DNA of 64,000 nt from Treponema bryantii NK4A124 (lineage in GTDB: Bacteria > Spirochaetota > Spirochaetia > Treponematales > Treponemataceae). The notes below the pieces were generated by a model. That model was not told the DNA's origin. It was given only the letters and a program-made list of their open reading frames with translations, and made no database searches. Positions 40,273-49,078 of the stretch are shown here, in pieces (positions within the stretch are counted from its first letter, which is position 1; every line of letters starts with the position of its first letter). The stretch is from the NCBI RefSeq assembly GCF_000421345.1, contig NZ_ATWV01000004.1:224832-288831 (forward strand), given 5' to 3'. Made by a program: the position numbers and the translations under genes.

Positions 40273-40334
40273 AATTACTAACCCAGCAAACACAAAAAAA
40301 ATAAAGAAAAGTTAATCGAAGAATATAAAAAGCT
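40273..40334 (+). pseudogene. Possible second remnant of the glycosylase 3' end
   Basis: In plus-strand frame with one shift it can read TNPANTKK then NKEKLIEEYKKLYF, comparable to the C-terminus STSPANAQWSKDKLIKEYKNI of the gene at 37561. AAGTTAATCGAAGAATATAAAAA resembles AAGTTGATTAAGGAATATAAAAA at 37920 (19 of 23). The similarity is short and could be chance, but it brackets the accessory segment 37.97-40.27 kb. Confidence 0.3.
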
Positions 40335-41390
40335 TTATTTTCTTGTCCATGTGAAATTACAATAGTCACCAGTTAAGAGGTTGGCCATACCTGTTGCGGT
40401 TTGATGAATGGTGTCATTATTAACATTATCAATTATCCATTCATAACAACAACTAGATGCATCATTTGGAATAACATCTACTGAAGCAAGATTACTACAT
40501 CCCTGAAATGTTCTGGCTGGAATTTTTGTAATCGTATTAGGTAATACTACAGAAGTAAGCATTACGCAGTTTAAAAAAGCATAACGCTCCAATTTTTTTC
40601 CAGCAGCAAGTGTAAAACTAGAAGATGTTTTACCTCTTGGATAAAACAACAATGTATCACCGAAATATAAAACACCATCTATACTTTCATACTGACTTGT
40701 TGTATTTCCAAACGAAATTGACTGAAGCGAATTACAATTTTCAAAAGGTTTTGAATCTGACAATGGAACCATATAACTATCAGATAGAACAATACTCTTC
40801 ATGTATTTTAAATCCTTAAAACTGTTAGAAATACTGTAGTGGGTATCATACAATGTAAAATCCAATGTATATTGTTTTGTATTTGTGCTTTCTCTTGTTT
40901 TTAAGGTTGAGGCAATCTTTTCGTAATCTCCTGATTTCCATGAACCTGTAATGTTAATTACAATATCATTTTCATGTTGGTGTGCATTAAGAACTGATGA
41001 AAGAGTATCAACACTCGCACCATAGCCATTCTTCCAAATTGCATAAAGAGTGATATCCGTTGTCCAAAAAACACTTTCACCATCTTTATATTTTGCAGTT
41101 GCTGCATCAGCCTCAGTAGCCCAGCCTATAAATGTTGAACCGTTTTTTGAAAGACTTAATGATTCTGCTGTTGGCAAATTAAAGAATGATGGGTCTCCAT
41201 TATTAATGGTATACTTTTTTGCTGTTGAATTTGTCATACTACCAGAATCTGATAAGAATCCGCCATTTGCATTGAATATAACTGTAATTTCGGTTGTATG
41301 TGAATCCACCGTATTGTTCGGATCATCACATCCAAAAAACAAAAATAAACTTGCAATAAGCATACTTAAATATATTATGCTTTTTTTCAT
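40335..41390 (-). CDS. Lipoprotein with InlB B-repeat-like and LRR_5-like regions
   Basis: 351 residues. Lipobox LFFGC near residue 21. Residues 35-120 resemble an InlB B-repeat/Listeria-Bacteroides repeat (TVIFNANGGF, FIGWATEAD, WTTDITLYAIWK). The remainder has BspA LRR_5-like strands (MKSIVLSDSYMVPL, SLQSISFGN, LTSVVLPNTITKIPARTFQGCSNL). The C-terminus FTWTRK ends close to the region boundary. Surface-anchored adhesin or binding protein by analogy. SD GGAGGA sits next to the ATG, after a chain of overlapping hairpins. Confidence 0.78.
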   Translation of the reverse strand: MKKSIIYLSMLIASLFLFFGCDDPNNTVDSHTTEITVIFNANGGFLSDSGSMTNSTAKKYTINNGDPSFFNLPTAESLSLSKNGSTFIGWATEADAATAKYKDGESVFWTTDITLYAIWKNGYGASVDTLSSVLNAHQHENDIVINITGSWKSGDYEKIASTLKTRESTNTKQYTLDFTLYDTHYSISNSFKDLKYMKSIVLSDSYMVPLSDSKPFENCNSLQSISFGNTTSQYESIDGVLYFGDTLLFYPRGKTSSSFTLAAGKKLERYAFLNCVMLTSVVLPNTITKIPARTFQGCSNLASVDVIPNDASSCCYEWIIDNVNNDTIHQTATGMANLLTGDYCNFTWTRK

Positions 41391-41416
41391 AAAATCCTCC
41401 TACGATTTTATTATTT

Positions 41417-41492
41417 TTTGGGCGAAGTCGAGTTTACGAGACTTCGCCCAAAGGAATATTTCAATTCCTTTGGGTAGTGTACACTACCCAAA
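41417..41492. repeat. Three overlapping palindromes
   Basis: Hairpin 1: TTTGGGCGAAGTC (41417-41429) with GACTTCGCCCAAA (41440-41452). Hairpin 2: CCCAAAGGAAT (from 41447) with ATTCCTTTGGG (to 41474). Hairpin 3: perfect 24-mer TTTGGGTAGTGTACACTACCCAAA (41469-41492). Shared arms make hairpin 2 mutually exclusive with 1 and 3. It lies between the nucleoside hydrolase stop and the lipoprotein start, both minus strand. Confidence 0.75.
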
Positions 41493-41535
41493 ATTTTTAA
41501 AATCTTTGAATAGGAAGATATTACGAATTTCAATT

Positions 41536-42453
41536 TTAATCCCAATAATTCAACGACAGTTTCGCAAAAAAATCTTCCAGCAAATACCTAGAATCAATAT
41601 CTGTATAAATCCTGATTTTTGGATTCCCTTTACCGAAGCTTGAAGATGTGTCTTCGTTGATGAACGGAGCCTCGTGCTCAATGTAGTGACCGCAATCAGG
41701 ATTCAACGCAACACCAATTGCAGGCGAATCACCGAGCGACCAACTTTCGCCTTTTGTCCAGCCGGCTGCCGGAGAATTATTATAGGTGACCATATTTTCA
41801 AAAAGATGGCGACCAATTTTTCCGCAGGGTAAAACTTTCTGCTGAAGTTCAGCGAGACCAACTGTAATTGTTACATAAACGTTAGATGGAATCAGCCAGA
41901 GATTTTTTGCATGACTCAAAACGTAATTTGCCGCCGCAACATCATTCCCGGAATTAAACTCACGCCATGGAATCTCAGCAAGTCCATGAGTTCCAATCCA
42001 GACAATTGTCATTCTGTTCAAAATCTCCGGGCACTTTTTGATTGCAACTGCAACGTTAGTTATCGCTCCCTGACACAAAACAAAAAGCGGAGCCTCATCG
42101 TCACGCATTGCTTCTGAAATCAAAAAATCAGCCGCTGAAGACACAGCCCCTGCGCCCCCGGCGCTCTCAGACCTTTCAAAATATCCCGTCGCCTTCGCGC
42201 CAGGCTCCCCCATAAAAACAGGCACCTCTTTCATATCCATGGCATCAAGAATTGTGCAGACTTCATCATAACTTCGCTTCACCGAGTCCTCAACCGCAAA
42301 GTGCTCAGCAAGAATTCCCTTTACCATCAGCTTGGGACTCATCAAAGCCTGGGCAATCGCAAAAGGATCATCAGCCTCACAGGCAGCATCGGTATCAATA
42401 ATCACACGCAGCTTCTTATACTGCGGAACGTCGAACAGCAATTTTGATTTCAT
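41536..42453 (-). CDS. Inosine/uridine-preferring nucleoside hydrolase family protein
   Basis: 305 residues. The metal-binding DTDAACEADDPFA near residue 20 matches the family motif DxDxxxDD, which holds a calcium ion. Further motifs: FVLCQGAITNVAVAIKK and the loop WREFNSGNDVAAANYVL (Asn/Asp for ribose). It would hydrolyse the N-glycosidic bond of purine or pyrimidine ribosides, or a related sugar. There are purine genes (purH, purO-like) eight kilobases away. No SD is obvious; the gene is single. Confidence 0.82.
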   Translation of the reverse strand: MKSKLLFDVPQYKKLRVIIDTDAACEADDPFAIAQALMSPKLMVKGILAEHFAVEDSVKRSYDEVCTILDAMDMKEVPVFMGEPGAKATGYFERSESAGGAGAVSSAADFLISEAMRDDEAPLFVLCQGAITNVAVAIKKCPEILNRMTIVWIGTHGLAEIPWREFNSGNDVAAANYVLSHAKNLWLIPSNVYVTITVGLAELQQKVLPCGKIGRHLFENMVTYNNSPAAGWTKGESWSLGDSPAIGVALNPDCGHYIEHEAPFINEDTSSSFGKGNPKIRIYTDIDSRYLLEDFFAKLSLNYWD

Positions 42454-42500
42454 AGTTTTTACTCCTAAATCATTTTACCCCCTACCTGTAAACTTAGCAA

Positions 42501-42529
42501 TTACAGAAAGCACCTTTACATGCTATACT
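42501..42529 (+). promoter_or_regulatory. Leaderless promoter of the FUSC-like gene
   Basis: TTACAG (42501-42506), 17-base spacer, TATACT (42524-42529), six bases, ATG 42536; start predicted at the A of ATG. No SD. The longer in-frame start at 42332 would run through the neighbouring gene on the other strand and has no support. Confidence 0.7.
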
Positions 42530-42535
42530 TTCCTC

Positions 42536-43510
42536 ATGAAATCCATCATCACAAACACAGTAAAAATTACCGTGGCCGCCGCTCTCGCAATTCTCTGCGC
42601 CCAGGCTCTCAAGCTGGACTTTGCAGTTTCTGCCGGCATCGTTGCAATTCTTTCGGTTCAGCCGACTAAAAAAGAAACACTGCGTACTGCCCTTGCCCGC
42701 CTGCTTGCCTTTGTCCTGGCGCTCGTAATTTCTATCACGCTCTTTAATTTACTGGGCTTCACGATTCCAGTCTTTTTTCTTTATCTTTTGATTTTTATTC
42801 TTATCTGTCAGTGGCGCAAATGGATTTCTGCCATGGCAATGGATTCCGTTCTGATTTCACATTTTCTTTCCTTTGGGAAAACCGGCCCTGCTGAAATTAA
42901 AAATGAAGTTTTACTTTTTGTACTTGGAGTTGGTTTTGGAATCCTTGTGAATCTTTTACTTCACAAGAAGACAAATTATATTGAAGAATTGAAAAATCAG
43001 ACTGATGACAAAATCAAGCTTGCCCTTCACAGAATGGCATTGCGAATCCAAAATCCCGCCCTTGCTGATTACGACGGCTCCTGTTTTAAGCAGCTGAACC
43101 AGAGTCTCTTTACCGCAAAAAAGCAGGCAGAAGAAAATTACAATAATCAGTTTTCAAAAAAAGATACCTTCGACTCCCGCTACCTTGAGATGCGGGAAAA
43201 GCAGACAAAGATTCTTTACGAGATGTTCAAGGCCGCCCGAGCACTTGGCACAATTCCGGCCACCGCCGGACTGCTTTCAGATTTTCTCGAAAAAGTTTCA
43301 AATGAATATCACAAGGATAATGATGTAAAAGCCCTGCTGGAAGAACTGGCCCTCATCCACGATAAAATGAAAGCACACCCCTTGCCCCAGACCCGCACCG
43401 AGTTCGAAGACCGCGCAAATCTTTTTATCCTCATGGAGCGTCTTAAAGAATTCTTGCAGATAAAACACGATTTTATGATTGCACAAAATACCAAGTCGAC
43501 ACTTCAATAA
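42536..43510 (+). CDS. Aromatic acid exporter family (FUSC/UPF0421-like) membrane protein
   Basis: 324 residues. Four to five N-terminal transmembrane helices (VAAALAILCAQALKLDFAVSAGIVAILSVQPTKKETLRTALARLLAFVLALVISITLF; FLYLLIFILICQW), then a cytosolic helical tail with ArAE_1_C-like features (TALARLL, QTKILYEMFKAARALGTIP). Such proteins export aromatic acids or similar anions. ATG 42536 is chosen over the upstream frame from promoter position. Exported substrate unknown. It is next to an ECF sigma operon but on its own promoter. Confidence 0.75.
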   Translation: MKSIITNTVKITVAAALAILCAQALKLDFAVSAGIVAILSVQPTKKETLRTALARLLAFVLALVISITLFNLLGFTIPVFFLYLLIFILICQWRKWISAMAMDSVLISHFLSFGKTGPAEIKNEVLLFVLGVGFGILVNLLLHKKTNYIEELKNQTDDKIKLALHRMALRIQNPALADYDGSCFKQLNQSLFTAKKQAEENYNNQFSKKDTFDSRYLEMREKQTKILYEMFKAARALGTIPATAGLLSDFLEKVSNEYHKDNDVKALLEELALIHDKMKAHPLPQTRTEFEDRANLFILMERLKEFLQIKHDFMIAQNTKSTLQ

Positions 43511-43550
43511 AATTTTATTTTTTACCCAACAAAATCTGCCCTTTCTCGAC

Positions 43551-43588
43551 TATAATAGTGTAATCGATTACATAGTTTCCAAGGAAAC
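43551..43588 (+). promoter_or_regulatory. Promoter and palindromic operator of the sigma-fusion operon
   Basis: TATAAT (43551-43556) is followed by the perfect 14-mer palindrome TGTAATCGATTACA (43559-43572) and a second hairpin GTTTCC-AA-GGAAAC (43575-43588). Placement over the start region suggests repressor binding. Confidence 0.55.
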
Positions 43589-43611
43589 AATTACAAAAAG
43601 TGGAGCTTACG

Positions 43612-45258
43612 GTGGACAAGGTAATTACAGACGATTTGATGGAAAAGACTTTTCTTTTTTGCTGGAAGAAAATTTCAGACAAGGAAGAGGCTCAGGATCT
43701 TGCACAGGAAATCATTGTTGATGCCCTGCTGATTTTGCGAAGTGGAAAGAAGATTGAAAACTTCTATGGTCTTTTCTGGCAGATTGCGCATAACAAGGTT
43801 GTTGATTTTTACAGAAAAAAGCGTCCGGTAAAAATCTCTCTTGATGACATGGAAAACAGTCTTCTTGGTTTTGATAAATCGCTTGGAGATTATATCAAGC
43901 AGGAAGAACTGGAGCTGCTTTCAAAATCAATGACAAAGCTTGCCAATATTCACAGAGATATTCTGGTGCGCTTCTACATCAAAAATCAGAGTGTAAAAGA
44001 AATTGCCACAGCCCTTAAGCTCCCCACGGGTACAGTTACAAGCCGCTTATCTGATGCCCGCAAAAATCTTAAGGAGAATTTTGAAACTATGGAAAATCGA
44101 AAAGAAAAACCTGAAAAGAAAAAAAGTATTATCGATTTTGAGCTTGAATTTTATGGGGATGCAAATCAGGCCTGGATGGCAATTTCTTCTCTGATAGACA
44201 GACAGATTTTATTTGCATGTCGTGAAAAAAGTCAGACTGTCAGTCAGCTTGCGTCACAGCTTGACCTACCCCAGCTCTTTTTGGAAGACAGCATTACAAA
44301 GCTTGTTCGGGCGAATGTTCTCTTTGAAGAAAAGAAGGGAAAGTATCTTACAGACTTTACAATTTTTCCAAAGTCAGTACGTAGAAAGGCAGAAGAAATT
44401 GACCGTCAGATTTACCGGGATTTAAAAATCGCTGAACGCTATTTTGAAATTCTTAATGGCATGAAGACGGAGCTTTTGAAGGAAGATTTTTACGGAAATG
44501 ATTTTGAATGGGAATATCTTCTTCCATATTTCATTATCCGCTCGGACAGAGAGTTTGGTAAAAAGACCGGTGGAGACTATCTTCGCGAAAAATACGGTAA
44601 GGGACTGCCAGACAGATTCTGGAGAAACTTCTATCTTACCGGCTGGTATGAAGATGAGCCTGAAGACCTTTCTAAGGAAGAAGCTTCTTTGATAGGCCCC
44701 GGCTACAATTTTAATGTTTATACCATTCCTGAATACGGTCATCTTGAATTTCATAATACAATCAACACAATGCATTATGAAAAAGACGAGCATGAATGTA
44801 CTCTCACTCTCGACCGACTTGACTGGCTCAACAGTGGCAACACAGGCCTTTATCTTGAGCTCATAAAAAATCCCAAAAAGACTCTTTCAGAAAAAGAAGA
44901 AATGCTTGTTGCAGATATGCTGAACAATGGTGTGCTCGAAAAAACTCAGGCCGGCTACAAGGGAACAATTCCGGTCATCACTTTTGCGCAGGTGGACAAG
45001 TGGTGCAAAAGCTGGCACGAAAAATTCAAAGAGCTTTCAATAGAATATTATGATGCGCTTTACAAGGCACAGGAAAAACTTGTGCTGCCTTATATCCGGC
45101 ATGATCTTTTGTGGGCTTCCTTCTGGCATGTCATTCCGCTTGGAAACAAAAAGAATTTAGATTCCATGCTGATGCAGTACGCAATTGATAATAAGCTGGT
45201 TCGTTTTGCAGAAGGCAAAAACGCTTCATGTGCAGCTATGGTTTTGCTTTGTGAGTAA
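43612..45258 (+). CDS. ECF-like sigma factor fused to a large C-terminal domain with winged-helix
   Basis: 548 residues from GTG 43612 (GGAG six bases ahead; a GTG 12 bases earlier lacks SD). Residues 1-75 are sigma region 2 (EEAQDLAQEIIVDALLILRS, GLFWQIAHNKVVDFYRKKRP). Residues 100-165 are region 4 (LVRFYIKNQSVKEIATALKLPTGTVTSRLSDARKNLKE). The C-terminal ~370 residues begin with a winged-helix-like segment (TVSQLASQLDLPQLFLEDSITKLVRANVLFEEKKGKYL), then an unknown module with FYGNDFEWEYLLPYF and EKEEMLVADMLNNGVLEK. Such extensions usually sense a signal or tie the sigma to its partner. The next gene is a stand-alone copy of that module. Confidence 0.78.
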   Translation: MDKVITDDLMEKTFLFCWKKISDKEEAQDLAQEIIVDALLILRSGKKIENFYGLFWQIAHNKVVDFYRKKRPVKISLDDMENSLLGFDKSLGDYIKQEELELLSKSMTKLANIHRDILVRFYIKNQSVKEIATALKLPTGTVTSRLSDARKNLKENFETMENRKEKPEKKKSIIDFELEFYGDANQAWMAISSLIDRQILFACREKSQTVSQLASQLDLPQLFLEDSITKLVRANVLFEEKKGKYLTDFTIFPKSVRRKAEEIDRQIYRDLKIAERYFEILNGMKTELLKEDFYGNDFEWEYLLPYFIIRSDREFGKKTGGDYLREKYGKGLPDRFWRNFYLTGWYEDEPEDLSKEEASLIGPGYNFNVYTIPEYGHLEFHNTINTMHYEKDEHECTLTLDRLDWLNSGNTGLYLELIKNPKKTLSEKEEMLVADMLNNGVLEKTQAGYKGTIPVITFAQVDKWCKSWHEKFKELSIEYYDALYKAQEKLVLPYIRHDLLWASFWHVIPLGNKKNLDSMLMQYAIDNKLVRFAEGKNASCAAMVLLCE

Positions 45259-45282
45259 AGTGTGAGTAAAGGAGATTTTAAA

Positions 45283-46455
45283 ATGAAAAAGATAGATAAA
45301 CAACTTTCCTATGCACCCGCAGAATTTCGGGTTTCTTATTGCGGATGGGCATCTCCTGCTATGCGCGAGATGAACGGTATTTTCAGACAGCAGCTTGCCT
45401 TGCTTTGTTATGACCAGGCAAAATCTGTTGAGGAGCTTTCCCAGGCACTTCAGACTCCTCACGAATACATTCAGGACGCACTTGATTCTTTTTGTAATGC
45501 AAAAATGATGAAGAAGATTGACGGAAAATATCTTACAATTTTCCCAATGCTTCATCTGAAGAAAAATTACGAAGCCGGACTTTTGTGCTATAAGTTTTCC
45601 GAAGAGCACGAAATTCCAAAGAAAATAAATGACATACTTTTTTCTTTGAAGGATAAAATTGCAGCTCTGGATTTTTACGGAAATGATTTTGATCTTTCAT
45701 ACTTAAACTGGTTTTTGTATACCATAACCGATAACTGTATGATTTCAGAATTCCGTTCTTACTTTTCTGACAAAACTGATGAAGTCATCTTCAACAATAG
45801 CGACTGGAGAACAAATAACTATAATTATTCACTTTGCGCTTCATATAATTATGCTGATGAAAAAATCGAAGATGATCACCTGGAAAGACGACTTACACAA
45901 ACTTCGACCTATTATCAGCATTATGGTCAATACCGATACAACAACGTTTTTGATTACAATCCTTTCCCCTGCAGCTTTGAAGAAGTGCCGATTGGAATGG
46001 CTTCGGAATGCGGCAGAAATAATTATCTGACCCGTGAAAATATTGATTTTTATCTGAAGCTTGTAAAAGAAACAAAGCATGACTTTACAGAGGAAGAGCA
46101 GAAGTGTCTGGAAAATTTTGAAAAGCATGGAGTTGTAGAAAAGAGTGGCGACAGCTACAAGCCTATGATTCCTGTTTTCACAGAAGAAGTTTTTTCTGAG
46201 CTGGAGAAAATCATCACCAGAGCTGTCATTCCAATTGTAAAGGAAATTGCGGAAGCAACAGAAAAACCAATGGAAGAAATTATGCTTCCTGAGATGCGGG
46301 GCGTAAAAGAAAGAATAGATCAGTTATATGTCTTCTGGCTCTGCAGCTTCCTGAGTCCCCGACAGGAACTTTACTGGTACGGCATGAATGTAGAAGGCCT
46401 CGCAATCCCTAAAGATTACAAGGCCTCTTCCGCAGGACTCTACATCATTTGCTAA
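45283..46455 (+). CDS. Stand-alone paralogue of the sigma-fusion C-terminal module
   Basis: 390 residues. ATG 45283 with AAAGGAG eight bases upstream; the GTG start 21 bases earlier has no SD of its own. It aligns with the fusion partner: SVEELSQALQTPHEYIQDAL to the winged-helix, LDFYGNDFDLSYLNWFLY to FYGNDFEWEYLLPYF, and TEEEQKCLENFEKHGVVEKSGDSYKPMIPVF to SEKEEMLVADMLNNGVLEKTQAGYKGTIPVI. It has no sigma part, no signal peptide and no transmembrane segment. It likely modulates the sigma factor or competes for the same signal. Overlaps the convergent MATE stop by four bases. Confidence 0.72.
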   Translation: MKKIDKQLSYAPAEFRVSYCGWASPAMREMNGIFRQQLALLCYDQAKSVEELSQALQTPHEYIQDALDSFCNAKMMKKIDGKYLTIFPMLHLKKNYEAGLLCYKFSEEHEIPKKINDILFSLKDKIAALDFYGNDFDLSYLNWFLYTITDNCMISEFRSYFSDKTDEVIFNNSDWRTNNYNYSLCASYNYADEKIEDDHLERRLTQTSTYYQHYGQYRYNNVFDYNPFPCSFEEVPIGMASECGRNNYLTRENIDFYLKLVKETKHDFTEEEQKCLENFEKHGVVEKSGDSYKPMIPVFTEEVFSELEKIITRAVIPIVKEIAEATEKPMEEIMLPEMRGVKERIDQLYVFWLCSFLSPRQELYWYGMNVEGLAIPKDYKASSAGLYIIC

Positions 46456-47777
46456 AATTTTATTCTTAAGAAACGAATAAAGTTTATCACAGCTCGGATT
46501 GCTTCGTCACACAAAACTGCAATGAAGACGCCAAGCATTCCGAGCTTAAATACAAATACACAAAGACAGGCCAGAGCGACAACTCCGACAGTCCCCAAAG
46601 CCTGGGTAAAGAACATCCATTTTGTATCGCCATAGCCGCGGATACCGTTCCCGATGATTATGTTGCCGGACTTTCCGAAAAGATTTGCCGCAACAAGAAT
46701 TATATAGATTACCGACATCTCAATAACTTCTTTGTCCGTAGTAAAGAGGCTCAAGGTAAGTCGAGGGAAAATCGAAACAAAAATCAGGGCAAAGGCCGCA
46801 ACCAGAAAGGCCCATCTGACGGAAGTCTTAACTACCGATCGGTAGAGTTTCATATCCTTAGCACCGGTTGCTTCCCCAGTCAAAGTCATGGTTCCACTAC
46901 CAATAGCACCGATAACTACAACAAAGAGAATCTCCACTGTAAATACCATAGAGTAAATTCCAGCCGCCCTCTCATCAATTGTGTTGAGAATACGAATAAT
47001 ACAAAGATTTCCCAGATTCCAGAGCAGGTCTTCACAGGCAGTAGGAAGCCCAAGTTTTATAGATTTCAAATAAGGAGCAACCTTAGAAGAAATAATTCTC
47101 TTTAAGCCAGGGCTTGTAAAAAACTTATTCTTCTTTGCAATGGTAACATAAACAAGATATAAGGCGCCAACATATTCAGCAATTGTAGTACCAAGAGCCG
47201 CACCCGCAATCTCCATGCGAGGAAAGCCAAAGTTTCCGAAAATCAAAAGATAATCAAGAATAATATTTAAAACCGAACGGATAATTCCATAGGCAACCAG
47301 CGGCTTAGTATAATTAGAGGTCTGAAAAACAACAGAGTAAGAAGCACCAAGGCCAATAATCAGATAAACCGGTGCGTAGATTCTTGTATAAGTAACGCAG
47401 AGTCCCATTACATTTTCCGAAACGCCCATCAGTTTAAAAACAAGAGGACTGCAGAAGGTCCAGAATAAAAAGAGCAGAACCGGAATTACATTATGAAACT
47501 TTATAAGGGAAGCAGCAAAGTCTTTGGATTTTTCAATATCCTTTTCACCAACCGACTGGCTTATAATAATCGAAGCTCCCATAGAAAGCGAGTAGACAAA
47601 AGACATGGTAGTCCACATAGGAGCCGTAGCATTTCCAACTGCACTCATAAAAAGAATATCCATACGTCCCAAAAAGATGCGGTCAATCAACATCTGAACC
47701 TGAGCAATCAAATTACTCAGCATGATAGGAACAAAAATTTTTACGAGTTTGTTTTTGTATTCTGTTTTGAAAAGCAT
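46452..47777 (-). CDS. MATE family multidrug efflux transporter
   Basis: 441 residues from ATG 47777, with about 12 transmembrane segments. It starts with LFKTEYKNKLVKIFVPIMLSNLIAQVQMLIDRIFLGRMD, typical of the DinF/NorM-like MATE family; repeats such as AAGAALGTTIAEYVGALYLVY and TGEATGAKDMKL follow. It would export cationic compounds by cation antiport. The longer frame (about 20 extra codons) is read from a palindromic repeat immediately upstream and lacks an SD; GAGG near the ATG is the better choice. Specificity unknown. Confidence 0.85.
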   Translation of the reverse strand: MLFKTEYKNKLVKIFVPIMLSNLIAQVQMLIDRIFLGRMDILFMSAVGNATAPMWTTMSFVYSLSMGASIIISQSVGEKDIEKSKDFAASLIKFHNVIPVLLFLFWTFCSPLVFKLMGVSENVMGLCVTYTRIYAPVYLIIGLGASYSVVFQTSNYTKPLVAYGIIRSVLNIILDYLLIFGNFGFPRMEIAGAALGTTIAEYVGALYLVYVTIAKKNKFFTSPGLKRIISSKVAPYLKSIKLGLPTACEDLLWNLGNLCIIRILNTIDERAAGIYSMVFTVEILFVVVIGAIGSGTMTLTGEATGAKDMKLYRSVVKTSVRWAFLVAAFALIFVSIFPRLTLSLFTTDKEVIEMSVIYIILVAANLFGKSGNIIIGNGIRGYGDTKWMFFTQALGTVGVVALACLCVFVFKLGMLGVFIAVLCDEAIRAVINFIRFLRIKF

Positions 47778-47800
47778 GTGGGCCTCGACAATTAAAAAAA

Positions 47801-47850
47801 AAACGGTGGTTTCGATACACTTCACTTCGTGAAGCACTCAACCACCGTTT
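47801..47850. repeat. Palindromic repeat, GGTGGTTTCGATAC family
   Basis: AAACGGTGGT and ACCACCGTTT pair; inner stem CTTCAC-TTC-GTGAAG is unlike other copies. Sits between purH and the MATE gene and may end the purH message. Confidence 0.75.
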
Positions 47851-47866
47851 CTTCAATTAGTGAATA

Positions 47867-49042
47867 TTAATGATGGAAAAGTCTAATTCCATTAAATGCC
47901 ATAACCATTCCGTATCCATCAGCAGCCTCAATTACGAGGTCATCGCGAACAGATCCGCCCGGCTGAGCAATAACTGTTACACCAGACTTTTTTGCACGGT
48001 CGATGTTGTCGCCGAATGGGAAGAAGGCATCTGAACCAAGTGCAACGTTTGTATTCTTTGCAATCCATTCAGCCTTAGCTTCGCGGGTGAATACTTCAGG
48101 CTTTACCTTGAAAATATTCTGCCACTTGCCTTCAGCAAGAACATCCATATATTCTTCGCCGATGTAAACGTCGATTGCGTTGTCGCGGTCTGCGCGCTTA
48201 ATGCCGTCTACAAACTGAAGTCCAAGAACCTGTGGCGACTGACGCAGCCACCAGTTATCAGCCTTCTGACCGGCAAGACGAGTACAGTGAACACGGCTCT
48301 GCTGACCGGCACCAATACCAATTGCCTGACCATCTTTTACAAAGCAAACTGAGTTAGACTGAGTGTACTTAAGAACGATAAGAGAAATAATCAGGTTGCG
48401 CTTGTCATCTTCGCTCAAAGTCTTGTTCTTAGTTACGATGTTAGACAAAGCAGACTTCTCGTCGATTTTCAAAAAGTTGTGACCCTGTTCAAAAGTTACG
48501 CCGAACACCTGTTTGCGCTCAAGCTCAGCAGGCACGTAGTTTGGATCAATCTGAATTACACAGTAGTTGCCATTCTTCTTAGCCTTCAAAATCTCAAGAG
48601 CCTTATCAGAATAGCCCGGAGCAATAATACCGTCAGAAACTTCCTTCTTAATCAAAAGAGCAGTAGCTTCATCACATTCATCACTCAAAGAAATAAAATC
48701 GCCGAAAGAGCTCATGCGGTCAGCACCACGAGCGCGGGCATAAGCGCAGGCAAGCGGAGTAAGTTCAACATTGTCAGTAAAATAAATTTTCTTGAGAGTA
48801 TCAGAAAGAGGAAGTCCAACAGCAGCACCGGCAGGAGAAACGTGCTTAAAAGAAGTAGCGGCAGGAAGGCCGGTAGCCTCCTTGAGTTCCTTAACAAGCT
48901 GCCAGCCGTTCAAAGCGTCGAGCAGGTTGATGTATCCCGGTCTTCCGTTCACAACAGTAATAGGAAGATCGCCATTTTCCATAAAAACCCTAGCCGGCTT
49001 CTGGTTCGGGTTGCATCCATATTTAAGTTCGAGTTCTTTCAT
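47867..49042 (-). CDS. purH: AICAR formyltransferase (PurH C-terminal domain only)
   Basis: 391 residues. Only the formyltransferase half of bifunctional PurH is present: ELELKYGCNPNQKPARVF, SFKHVSPAGAAVGLPL (catalytic Lys-His pair), and the end GSVRDDLVIEAADGYGMVMAF. It converts AICAR to FAICAR with 10-formyl-THF. The missing cyclohydrolase step is supplied by the separate PurO-like enzyme at 50909-51640. Leaderless: TTGAAT-17-TATTAT-six bases-ATG. Otherwise no purine-operon neighbours. Confidence 0.9.
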   Translation of the reverse strand: MKELELKYGCNPNQKPARVFMENGDLPITVVNGRPGYINLLDALNGWQLVKELKEATGLPAATSFKHVSPAGAAVGLPLSDTLKKIYFTDNVELTPLACAYARARGADRMSSFGDFISLSDECDEATALLIKKEVSDGIIAPGYSDKALEILKAKKNGNYCVIQIDPNYVPAELERKQVFGVTFEQGHNFLKIDEKSALSNIVTKNKTLSEDDKRNLIISLIVLKYTQSNSVCFVKDGQAIGIGAGQQSRVHCTRLAGQKADNWWLRQSPQVLGLQFVDGIKRADRDNAIDVYIGEEYMDVLAEGKWQNIFKVKPEVFTREAKAEWIAKNTNVALGSDAFFPFGDNIDRAKKSGVTVIAQPGGSVRDDLVIEAADGYGMVMAFNGIRLFHH

Positions 49043-49048
49043 GCGGAC

Positions 49049-49077
49049 ATAATAGAATAAATAATGGAAAAATTCAA
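49049..49077 (-). promoter_or_regulatory. Leaderless purH promoter
   Basis: TTGAAT (49077-49072), 17-base spacer, TATTAT (49054-49049), six bases, ATG 49042; predicted start is the A of ATG. No SD. Confidence 0.75.
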
Positions 49078-49078
49078 A

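Noticed and set aside
42332..42535. N-terminal extension of the FUSC-like protein
   Set aside because: It runs antisense through the nucleoside hydrolase gene and lies upstream of the promoter.
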